From Pseudocercospora fijiensis CIRAD86 (taxonomy: Eukaryota; Ascomycota; Dothideomycetes; Mycosphaerellales; Mycosphaerellaceae): a stretch of DNA of 64,000 nucleotides. The translations under genes were made by a program, and so were the position numbers. The notes under the pieces were generated by a model. It was given only the letters and a program-made list of their open reading frames with translations, did not search any database and was not told the origin of the DNA. The stretch covers positions 62,001 through 126,000 of the forward strand of contig NW_006921543.1 in assembly GCF_000340215.1 (NCBI RefSeq). The letters are read 5' to 3'. Shown piece after piece: positions 32,488 through 43,033 of the stretch (position 1 is its first letter; every line of letters starts with the position of its first letter).

Positions 32488-33938
32488 TTATAGGCCCTTA
32501 GCCTTCTTCTTGTTCTTTATACTAGTCTAATACTCGTCTAATAACTTAGTTATATCTTTAAAAGAGTCTTTAGCTTCCTACGAGTCCTATTCTAGTAAAT
32601 AGCCCTACTATCTTAATAGGTACTCCTTCTTACCCTTCCTAGTCCGATGCTTTAGTATACGCTCTATAGACTATAGCTCTTTACCGTCGGCTAGTATCTC
32701 TTTATATTTAGTAGGGGCTTCTTTAGGGCCTCCGCGGTAGTAGTATAGTTTAAGGAGGAAGATATAGAAGGTATTATAGATAGTGTAGTATAGTAGGAGC
32801 TATAACTAATAGGCCTAGCTATTGCCCTTCGGTTCTCGGATTCGGAATAGGCTAATAAACTGTAGTGCTAGTTTAGGGCGTATTTTGCTATTAGGTAATA
32901 GGTGTTTGCGGATACGGAGGTTCTTTATACTAAGTATAACTATATCGCCTTGCTTAAAGGTTATCGGTATATAGTGTTTGTTATAATAGGCCTTCTAATA
33001 GGCCTAGGCCTTTGCTAGTTTGTTAGCTATCTTAGCGTGAATTTCTCGTATCTTTTAAACCCTCTCGATAGCCGCTAGTGTTTTAGGGGCTTAACGCGCT
33101 TCCCTTTCCTTACGCTCGGCCTCGAGCGATAGGGGGTCTTATAGCATAGCAGCGTTCTAGCCTATTATAGCTATATATAGTAATACCTTAGTTAATAAGT
33201 AGATACTGTTATTATACACGAATTTAGCTAGTTATAGGAGGTTGACCTAGTCGTTAGGATTCTCGTTAATATAGCTACGCAGGTACTACTATATAGTAGT
33301 ATTCTGCCTCTCTATTTAACCGTTAGTCTGTAGATAGAAGGCTGTTAATAGCCGATGCTTTAGTCTTAGCTATAGGCATATTTCGCTCTAATAATAAGAT
33401 ATAAATGTTAAGCCTCGGTTAGAAACTATCCCCTTAGGGGTCCCCTAATAGCTATAGAAGATGTTATTCTATAGTAACTTAGCTAAGTTAATAGCCGTCT
33501 AATCCTTCCGCGCTAGGATATATCGAGCGCCTTTAGTAAATCGATCTACTATAATAAGGATAGCATTATATATATCCTTGCTGCCCCTACGCTTAGTAGG
33601 AGGAAGGCCTATAATAAAATCTATTATAAGTTCTGCGAACGGCTTCCTAGGAATAGGAAGTAAAGACAACTCGCTAAATAGTAGGTGCTTTAGTGCTTTA
33701 ATACGCTAGTATACTACGTAGGTCTGTACGTATTCTTTTGTATACCGTTTACTATTCGGCTAGTAGTATATACGCGATAGCAGCTCGTACGACCTCTCTA
33801 TGCTATAGTAACTAGCAAGCTTACTATTATAGTGTCGCTTTAAAAGCTCTTATCTAATCGACTGTTTAGCGGGAATATAGTATCTGCCCTTAAACTTTAA
33901 GTAACCCTTGTTATCGATCGACTAGTTACTCTTACTAG
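32488..33938 (-). pseudogene. B4 pol, C-terminal part (integrase)
   Basis: This is the integrase half of B4 pol, downstream of D. It matches B3 24600-26023: the LTIDFI-type core, the SDRG region and the KNKKKAKGL end with TAA at 32488-32490. It is preceded on the minus strand by the ACTAG target of D (33934-33938). RIP stops throughout. Confidence 0.8.
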
Positions 33939-34217
33939 TATTGGCTAGTAACCGGCCCCACACACCTAGGCTAAGTTTTAAGCCTATATAAGAGGCCTCC
34001 TTCTGCATTGTAGATAGAGCACCAACCTCGTACAGTACATTGTTTATGTTACACTTCTACAATGCCTATGTTGCAGGGCTCTAGTCTTTAGCCTAAGCAA
34101 CCGTCTTATCATCCTATTATGCTAAACATAGCTGCCTATATTGCTATAGGTTATGTTACCCTCGGTGGCCTATACTATTACTGCTAGTAGTAGTAGTGGT
34201 TTTGGTTTCCGTCCTTT

Positions 34218-34866
34218 ATTAGAGCCGAAGGTAGGGCTATCTCTTTATATCTAATAGGTTCGGGTATGTTGAAGGTAGTCTCTAGGTACGAATGGCTATA
34301 ACTAAAGCGAGGGCACGATAAGAGCCTACGATACGGACGATACCGAAGTATCTTAAGGGGCTATTACGACAAGTAGAGAAACCTCTTAACGAGGGCATCG
34401 CTTTAACCCCGAAAAGCTGCAAACCCTTAGGACTATTATAGCTTAGGGCCTAGTCTATGGCTATAGCTAGCTTCTAAGGACTCGGCTCCGGGTCGAAGAC
34501 CTATTTAGTACCGCTTGCTCGAGATAAGCCCCGCCTAAGGAGGAGATAGACTAATTACCTATCGGCCTTACTTAGTTTGCTAAGACTATCAATTAATGGC
34601 AAATACGGATTGTAGGTCGGATAGCCGGGGAGTCCCCTATTAATCGGGTAGGGCGTTCCTAGATTCGCAGCCTCGCTTAGATAGTACTCAGCCTTCTACT
34701 AGAAAAAGAAGGCTACCGCCCCCCCGCCTAGCTAAAGGAGATACGAGCTAGTTTCTAGGATCTAGGTATAAATAGAGATTGTAGTCTCTCCCTCCGAGCG
34801 GCTTTTGTCCAAAATCTACTAAACTAAGCTCCTAGAGGTAGTTAGGCGACCCCTAGGAGGCTAAAT
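34218..34866 (+). other. D leader region
   Basis: This is 650 bp between the 5' LTR and the first palindrome, with no clear frame. It has CA/TG-poor text and a TATA-like GTATAAATAGAG at about 34765, roughly 100 bp before the palindrome. An internal promoter is possible, but inference. Confidence 0.4.
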
Positions 34867-34895
34867 CCTAATACTACCCCGGGGGTAATACTAGG
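34867..34895. repeat. D palindrome 1
   Basis: CCTAATACTACCCC and GGGGGTAATACTAGG form a near-perfect inverted repeat of about 29 bp. It lies upstream of gag. Confidence 0.85.
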
Positions 34896-35039
34896 AGAAA
34901 CAGCCTAATATACCACTCTCTTGTATAGCAATATTATAACAAACTAAACAGACTAAAGTCACTAAAAACACATTTATATAGCATTCTATTTCAACTTTAT
35001 ATAGTATTCTATTTCAACTATTTCAACCATTTTATAATA

Positions 35040-38000
35040 ATCGAATAAGCTCTAGCTCTAGCGAAAACAAACATCGAGAATTAGCGGAATCCTCTAAATC
35101 CGAAAACGCCCCTAATCCTATTAACGAAGAAATTAGGCGGCGACCAGTCAATATAAGTAAGCCTCCTACGCCCTCTACGCTAGAGGCGCTCTATACTGTC
35201 CTTATAAAAATGATAGAGAAGCAAACTAAGCTTCTCCGTTAAAACAAGCGTCGCCCGCTAGAGCTAGGGAGTAGGGCAAATCCCCTATTCGAAGGGTAGA
35301 ACGCTATAGCACATATTAAGCGCTTTAAGGAAGGCTTAGTTAATTACGAGCTCGATAGAGAATCCGACTAGTACAAGATTCGGTCCTTTACGAGGACTAC
35401 CTCCTCTAAGCTTTACCGAACCCTTAAAACCCTAGTTGGCTACCTAGAAAAGGACGATAAGTCTAATGCTAACTAGGAGACCTTTAAGATAGCCTTTATA
35501 AGGGAGTATCGGGAGCGCGATAGCCGTCGCATTAAAGGCAGTCGTACGTAGCTCGAGTCCCTCTGCTTAGTAAGGCGCACTAAGGATAACGACCTAAAGG
35601 GGTATATCCGCGAGTTTATCGAGTTAGCGGATAGTATCGAACAGAGTAACCTCGAAAACTCTTAGAGAACAAGGCTGCTCCTCTAGGGGTTGCCGTAGCC
35701 TATAGCTTAGCGTATCTTCCGTCGCTATAAGCTTAGCGAGGCCGATCCTAAGAGCTTTAGGAAGTATAAAGAGGTCCTAGTGTGTATCAAGGCCGACATT
35801 AATAGCGTAGCCGATACGAGGAAGTTTATCTACGGCGAAGACCGGAATAACCTAGCGCAGGTTAGGAAAGAAGCCTTAGTAAGTAAGGGACCTAAGTTCC
35901 TTCCTAAATTACAAAGTAGTCCTAAGACCGTAACTCCCACTATTACTAAGCACTCTTAGGATGTCGCGGACTTGGCTAAATCCCTAGCCTAGCTAAACCT
36001 AAATGCGAAAGCATTATAGCGAGTTAGGGAGGTTATTAATGCTACTATACTAGGCGATGTACTACTAGTCTACTAGGTTTCAGATCCCAACCACCCTAAA
36101 GCCCCTTTAGTGGATGTCTACGCTATACGGAAGATCTATTCTAACTTAGATGGCAAGTGCTAGATGTATAGCGGGTTCAAACATGTCTAATCGTCCTACC
36201 CTATCTAGAAAGAGCTTCTTAAAAGGAAGCTTATTATGCAAGTAAATAGCCGATTCCACTATATAGACACCGGCGACAAGATTGATTTCGAATAGGATCG
36301 GAGAGCCCCGAAGCTGCCTTAGCTAAAGACCCTTCTAGAAAAGAAATACGGCGGCAAGATCGAGTTTGAGGACACTAGGAATAGTACCCTCGCCGCTATT
36401 GCTAAACGAGAAACTTAGAAGGTTAGGGTAAAACAGGTTAAGGAGCGGAGCAGTAATAGTACCACTAAGCCTATTAAGGTTAACTTTGTTTCTTAGGATC
36501 CGGACGCAGTTACTAATGTTTACGCGGTTACTAAGAACAGTGTAGATATCTACGCTGCTATACGGTCTTAGACCTAGTCCTAAAGCAAGGGCAAGAGCCC
36601 TTAGAACCCTACTCGCCCTAGTGCGGCAGCCCCTACTAGGGTACTAAAGAACAAGGCGGCCGACAAGGCTAAGCAATAGCGAGAGTCAACCGCTAAAACT
36701 AAGACTCTCTAGACAGCTATAGACCGCGCTGCCCGATCTAGCACCGTACCTAGCACCGCCCCTAGCACCCTACCTATAGAAAGCCTAGTCGTCCTAGAGA
36801 CTCTAGAGGTCGATATAGAGGATGTTACTACCGACATTAGTAGTACCCTAGGCCTAGCTAACCTACCTGCCTACAAACGGAAGTTATCCGACCTAAAGAG
36901 CTTTCGCTTTAATAGGTATATAAAAAAGTATAGTACTAGCCTAGCTAACTCCTTAGACACAAAGGCAAACGCTCTCTTCTAGGCTTTATAGTTCCTAGAC
37001 CTTAAGTCTAATATATCTATAGGAGAGCTGCTAGTATACGGTTTACCTACTAACCTGTTCTAGAGCCGAATCCCTAACGATGCCACCTTTATAAAAGACC
37101 TCGCTGCCCTCCGAAGGAAACAGGGACGAGAAGACTATATCGACGTCTCTTCCCTATAGTTCCTTCCTAAATTTTTAGGTGCCTAAGAGTTAGTAGAAGG
37201 CGAATCGGTAACCTACGAGAACTAAGAGACTATCGATAATACTAACGAAGAGGGAGTTAAGGAGATAGGCCGAGGGGATAGTAATAATCCCGACTCTGCT
37301 CTAGTTTTAGTCTCTATTAAGGCTGTCCGGTTTACTAGCTAACAAATCGGTCGAGTAGGACCTCCTCGACCTAAAGAACTTTACTCTATCCCTAATAATG
37401 TAGACCTTTCCGCAGTTACCCGTTCCTTCGCCGTCGTCCCTACTATCTACATTTAGGTTACTATCGGGAGCTATAGTCAATAGATGCTAGCAATGCTTAA
37501 TAATAGTTTAGAGTCACTTATTATAAGTAAGCGCTAGGCTAAACAGCTTAGACTACTAATAAACAGAGACATTTCCCTCGGCATATAGGGAGTAAATAGG
37601 GAGGTTACGCTAGTAGGTGCTTGCTACAATGTTATAGTAGACGCCTTCGGCATATGCTTTTCCTTTACCTTCTAGATTGCCGCCGACCTAAACACGCCAA
37701 TCATTCTAGGTCGACTATAGTCTCGTATAACCCGAGGTGTCTAGCGTAACTGCGACGATAGCTCCTAGGAGGGAACTATTGCTAACTGGAAGGGCAACCG
37801 AGTCGTATTTACTAGTTATATCGGAAATACTAGCTGCAAGTCCTACGAGGATATCCTTGCTACTTCTAGACGGTCTTCGGGAAACGCTACGGCGCGGTTG
37901 TAAGACCGGCAATCTGCGCTATAAGTTAGTATAGCTTGAATAGGTCATTTCTAGAAGTACGCCGCTCCGTACGTTAAGGCAAGTTTCTAGGTTCTATACT

Positions 38001-38150
38001 AAGAAGACGAGTGCTCGAAGCGACAGCGAGTATAATACAACGACTACCTATACCTGCTATACAAGTCAAGGTAATAATACTATCTTATGCATCGTCGCCG
38101 GAGGTATTACTACCGGACGCGGGTCTACCCGAACTAACCAATTAGAGCGC
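35040..38150 (+). pseudogene. D gag-protease polyprotein
   Basis: One frame holds for about 3 kb. The N-terminal half is helical capsid-like (TLEALYTVLIKMIEKQTKLL, IKRFKEGLVNYELD, FKIAFIREYRERD). A possible Cys-containing knuckle is degraded (near 36160). A Ser/Pro/Thr-rich linker follows at 36560-36860. The retropepsin domain is at about 37470-37740: MLNNSLESLIISKR stands where a D-S/T-G-type site is expected, the aspartate now Asn, and it ends with the typical NTPIILGR. The catalytic change fits G-to-A RIP. The start codon is not evident and the end is blurred near the second palindrome. Confidence 0.75.
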
Positions 38151-38153
38151 GAG

Positions 38154-38181
38154 TCTAATGCTACCCCGGGGGTGTTATTAC
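38154..38181. repeat. D palindrome 2
   Basis: CTAATGCTACCCC/GGGGGTGTTATTA lies between gag-protease and pol. Confidence 0.85.
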
Positions 38182-38189
38182 GAATCTAA

Positions 38190-41100
38190 CGTTTTCGCCG
38201 GCGTTATAAATTAGGACTACTAGCTGTACACCTATCGACTTAAGGAAACTTCTAAAGAAGTTTACGCGCTGTTTTGTTGCGCTAATCTCTAAGCCTAGCG
38301 ACAAAGAGAGCGAGCTCGGATTCGATAATCGATTAGTGTCTATACCCTATATAAGAGGGTAGCCGACAAGATTAAGCCCGTAAAGGGCAGCGTATATATT
38401 ACCGATAGGTCCAATCCTAGCGGAAATCCTAACTAGCGACAAAAGTGCCTTAATTGGGAGGCGACACTACTACCTAGGGATAGTCCGTACGATTAGAAAT
38501 ACATTACTAAAAAGTTCTCTACTATCCCTAGGGGGTTAAGGCTAATAGAGGAGAGGCTTGCGAAAATCAAACCTAGTATCGAGCTTTCGGATCGTAAGCT
38601 GGATTTGCTATACGAGCTTCTATACAATCGCGAGGCCGTGTTAGTATATAACTTCACTCACCTAGGTAGAATAAACCCGGAGGTTGCCCCTCCGTAGAAG
38701 ATCCGAACGATCGAGTATAAGCCTTAGGCCTACCTAGGTTTCAAGCTAAACCTAAGCCTACGAGGTATAGTTAAGGACATAATACGATAGCGTATAAAGG
38801 CTAGCACCTTAGAACCTTCCTATGCCTCGTATCGTAATCCATACTTCCTAGTTTAAAAGAAAACAGCTCCTAGGGAACTAAAGAAGTACCGTCTGATTAA
38901 CGCTATATAAAAGTTTAACGTAGTTACGATTAGAGATACTAACCTCCCTCCGGAGACTAATAGGTTCTCGGAAGCTTTTGCTAACTATATTGTAGCCTTA
39001 CTAGTTAATGTTTTCTCGGGCTACGACTAGATCCCTCTCTACCCTAACAGCCGCGACCTTACTAGTTTCGAGACACCTCTTAGGCTATATAGACAAACCA
39101 CCCTCCCCTAAGGGGCAACTAACTCCGTAGCCCAGTTCGTTCGCATTATAAACCAAGTCCTCGCGGCCTATATCTCCTATATAGCGATGCCCTTCCTCGA
39201 CGATATCGGTATTAAGGGCCCTAAAACTAGGTACGACAATAAAGAAGTAGAGCCTAGCATCCGTAGGTTCTTTCTCGAATACATTTAGAACCTCGATAGT
39301 GTCCTCTGCGACCTAGAGCGAGCTAACCTAACGGTATATAGGGAGAAGCTTTAGCTCCTATACAAACGAATGAACATTGTCGGGTTTGTGACTAATAAGA
39401 ACGGCCGCTATCCTAATAATGCACGGGTCCTAAAGATAGTGTCCTAGCCGGATCCCACCTATTAGAAGGATGTCCGAACCTAGCTTAGAGTGGTCTCCTA
39501 CTTCCGTATCTAGGTCGAGAACTTTGTATTAGTATACAAGCCCTTGTATGCCTTACTTAAGAAGAATGCTAAATTCGAATAGACCTCCGTTCACTAAGCG
39601 GCTAAGGATACGGTAACTAAGGCGCTCGTTAGCGCACCTATACTAACATCTATTAACTACTTAGAGGGTGCGGGTTTAATAATTGTTGCTGTCGACTCGA
39701 GCGGGGAAGGCTATAGCGAGATACTAATGCAGTATAACCGTAAGGAGCTATCCTTACGTTATCCTATTAGGTACGACTCCGGACTATAGAAACCGATCGA
39801 GGCCCGATACGATGCTAGCAAGCGAGAATGCCTTAGGGTCTATAAGGCTCTAAAGAAGTTCCGACTATAGCTCTTTAGTGTGTTCTTTCGCTTGGAAATC
39901 GATGCTTAGACGCTAGTCTATTAACTTAACCGTACAGCCTCCGACCTACTAAACTCTGCGATAGCTCGGTAGGTTGCCTAGATCCATTTGTTTAACTTCG
40001 ACGTCTTCTACGTTCCTAGGAAGAAGTATACTAGACCGGATAGCCTTTCTAGGAGGCCTGCTATAGAAGAGGACATTGCCGAAATAATAGAAGAAGAAGA
40101 TGTCGATGCGGTAATTGACCGTACCTTCTTCGCTGCCTTCTATATTAATACTATGCCAGCGATTACTAGGCCTGCTGCCGACGACTAACCTAGCGACTAA
40201 CCTAGTAACTAGCCCGACGAGAGCCCTACTACTAACGATAACGACTAGGCTGAAGCTAAGGCGGATAAACTAGAGAGGGATAATATCCTTAATAGGGTCT
40301 ACTCCGACGACTCCTATTACATCGCCTACTTCCTAACCTATACGAAGAAAGCGCCTAGCCTATTAAAGAGTTAATACCGTCGGGTTATTCGCTATTCTCG
40401 ACGATTCCTAGTTAAAGATCGAATCCTTTAGCGATAAGCGATAGTTAATGCGCCTCTCTAGCGTATTATTAACGACCTAGCAGCCCGACAAGAGATCCTT
40501 CGTTCCGTTTACGATAAGCTCGGCTACCGGGCGGCGGAGGGCACCTTCGATGTCCTTCGTCGGCGCTACTAGTAGGATAGCGTATAGGCCGATGTCTCTC
40601 GCTACTGCAAGAGCTGTCCTAAGTACAATTTCAGGAATAGCTACTGTCGGCTAGGCGAGCTACGTATCCCCGCTACCTAATTAGTTAGTAAGCGATAGTA
40701 CGGTAATAGGGTTTATCTAAGCCGGAATAACAGCCTCTATATTATTCGGGAAGGTCTTTCTCGATAGCCTAAAGCCTATTATTTCTATAAGGGCTGCGGC
40801 GCTATCAATGCTCGTAATATAGCCACCTTCCTATTTAAAGATCTCTTTTGCCGCTAGGGAACGCCCTACGAGATTATCTTAGATAACGCTACGAACAATA
40901 TAGCTAAAGAAGTTTAAGTACTACTTGTTTCGTATAGGGCGAAGAACGTTCGTATCTCCCCGTACTATCCCTAGTCGAATGCTATTGTTAAGCGTAGCTA
41001 TCGGTCTTTAATCGATGCCCTATCTAAGATAACTAATAGAGGGGACAGGTCCGTTCCTATCTCTACCTGCGTTCCGGCCCTTCTCTAGGCGGATCGAACT

Positions 41101-41904
41101 ACTGTTATCGACACGACTAGACTTACGCTAGCAGAGCTCATAATTGGGAGGGACGCCGTTCTTCCTATTAAGTTGTCCTATCGTACGTATAGCGTTTACG
41201 ACTAGGGGTCTGTTCGTACTAGAGCAGATCTCCTTGCCCTACGCGCTAAGGCTCTTAAGGACATAACTACTACTTCTTAAGAGGGTCTTGCTCGACAACG
41301 GCGCCTCCGTAAAGAGGCTAAGCAGTATTTTGATAACTATAATGCTGTTAATTAGGAGCCTCTAAAGGTTGGCGATATAGTTCTCCTATACCGGTCCGAG
41401 TTAGAGTATAGTTACTCCTATAAGCTAGCCTTTAAATAGAAAGGGCCTTATAGAGTATAGGAGGTCCTTTACGATGGTTCTACGTACCGGCTTTAGGAAC
41501 TTAATAGTGCTACCTTAAAGCACTCGTACCCCCGGGCTAACCTAAAGAAGGTCGTCGAGTTAAGAGAGCCTGCCCGTCCTCCCCCGACCGAGAAGGAAGT
41601 CAATGCCTCTATAGACCCTCTGCCGACCTTAGATGCCTATCGAGAGGAGGATCCTACCGCGATTATAGATCCTGTTCTGCCCGACAACTATACGCATCCC
41701 TAGATACATCTTAGTAAGCTATTAGGAATAACTTATAAACAAAGGGAGGGTTATATACGTGTTAATTGCGCGTAGAGCATTTCCGATGTTAATTCCGATA
41801 GTAAACTAGACTTCTAGCTATCTAACTCTAACTCCGAGGAGGAGCTCGACTAGTCTAGCGACGAAGACCGCCTAGAATTATAGCTAGATCCCGAGACTGA
41901 ATGA
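38190..41904 (+). pseudogene. D pol (RT, RNase H, integrase)
   Basis: A single frame ends in TGA at 41902-41904. Upstream linker: IPRGLRLIEERLAKIKPSIE. RT: EPSYASYRNPYFLV, KKYRLINAI, VTIRDTNLPPET and PFLDDIGIKGPKTRYD (catalytic LDD kept, about 39190-39240). RNase H: AVDSSGEGY, YDASKRECLRVYKALKKFR and VPRKKYTRPDSLSRRP. Integrase: LSR-PKAYYF, GTPYEIILDNATNN, then SNAIVKRSYRSLIDAL, where the catalytic Glu is now Lys (G-to-A). The C-terminus is long and acidic (SNSEEELD, SSDEDRLEL). Despite RIP, the frame has no clear indels. Confidence 0.88.
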
Positions 41905-42125
41905 TTGCTTATCTTTCCCTACCTCTGCTGCGTTGTTTTCCTTGCCTTCTCCGCGCTGTTAATGCAGTGCCGCCCTATAGCTTTAGTCCTTACTGCTTGT
42001 TCCTACGGATATTAATGCTTATAGTTGCTACCCTCTTTTGCTTTTACTTTGTCTATTATGTTGCTCTTTTGCTTTCGAGATATTGCTATAACTTCATTCC
42101 TTTGCTCTTGTTTTTCCTTAGATAG
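41901..42125 (+). CDS. Small hydrophobic protein overlapping the D pol stop
   Basis: ATG at 41901 overlaps the pol TGA by four bases (ATGA), and the 74-codon frame is uninterrupted. The product is strongly hydrophobic and rich in Leu, Phe, Cys and Tyr. One likely membrane span is near residues 30-54 (LFLRILMLIVATLFCFYFVY) and a second hydrophobic end is at residues 62-73. It has no Gln or Trp codon, so absence of RIP stops is not proof of selection. It could be a small membrane protein translated by termination-reinitiation, or merely a T-rich 3' segment that happens to be open. It ends 20 bp before palindrome 3. Confidence 0.4.
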   Translation: MIAYLSLPLLRCFPCLLRAVNAVPPYSFSPYCLFLRILMLIVATLFCFYFVYYVALLLSRYCYNFIPLLLFFLR

Positions 42126-42145
42126 AACTATACGAGGCGTGTTTT

Positions 42146-42174
42146 CCTAATAATACCCCGGGGGTAGCATTAGG
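42146..42174. repeat. D palindrome 3
   Basis: CCTAATAATACCCC/GGGGGTAGCATTAGG. The two arms differ only by changes RIP would produce. It lies after pol and the hydrophobic ORF. Confidence 0.88.
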
Positions 42175-42596
42175 AAGATAGCCGAACCTGACCCCTCTAC
42201 CCTTCTAGGACCACTTCCCTCTAGATTCCCGGACTCTAGCAACCTTCCTTAAGTAACAATAACAACAAGATACTCTACTAGAGACTGTTCCTGCCCTAAT
42301 TAGTACTAGTTACGCAGGATACTAAGAAAGGGAGGTTCCCTATCCCTCTCCCTTCCTAGCTCTTAGATAGATATAGCAACCTAGGCCTATAGCCTCTAAG
42401 AATAGGGACCTTAGGCTGTTAAGCTTAGTGTTTAGAAGAAGGAAGAAGGTGAACGCATAGACTACCCTTACGTACTTGCTAATGTGAAAGGTAATGCTGC
42501 ATCTATAACGGTAGTGCTATAGGCTAATATATCGACGGATTAGCTACGCTAGGTCTAAGCGACTTGCTCCTCGCTACCGAGCATCTCTAGAGAAAA
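42175..42596. other. D inter-palindrome spacer
   Basis: About 420 bp between palindromes 3 and 4 with no supported frame. It is pyrimidine-rich at the start and purine-rich at 42430-42455. Confidence 0.4.
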
Positions 42597-42624
42597 GCTA
42601 ATACTACCCCGGGGGTGTTATTAG
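42597..42624. repeat. D palindrome 4
   Basis: CTAATACTACCCC/GGGGGTGTTATTAG, 410 bp upstream of the 920-codon ORF. Confidence 0.85.
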
Positions 42625-43033
42625 TCCCGCTAGCTTTACTACTATAGATTTCTACTAAGGACTCGAACTAATTAGTTACATTTCGAGTACGCGAGAATCT
42701 ACGATAGCTAAAGGTTAATAAAGGCGCGTAGTCGCTACTAGCAATTAGCTAGATCGATTGTCAAACTTTAGCCTGCCCTAACAATAAAGAAGTCTCGTAT
42801 ATAGCTTCACTTTTATATATAGCCGTTATCCGTTTGCTTTACTAGCGCGGAACATACGGACTACGTTACCTTCGTACTATATTTAAAGCGAGCTCCCTAA
42901 GCTCCTTCTTCTACTCGGTTACTAACTAACTCGCTACCGCCTAAAACCCCCCCTTCTATCTAAACCCTTCAATTATTATTGTTAAGCAACGAACACACTT
43001 TGTAAACTCGTTTCTAAACCGCCTCGGTCGACT
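42625..43033 (+). promoter_or_regulatory. Putative promoter/leader of the D extra ORF
   Basis: This 410 bp non-coding stretch has a TTTTATATATAG box at about 42810, then pyrimidine-rich text and CAAC-type sites before the ATG at 43034. It suggests that the ORF had its own transcript. Inference from motif and spacing only. Confidence 0.35.

Noticed and set aside
42146..42174. Bacterial-style rho-independent terminator
   Set aside because: The palindrome lacks a following T run and the context is a fungal retrotransposon; another role is more likely.
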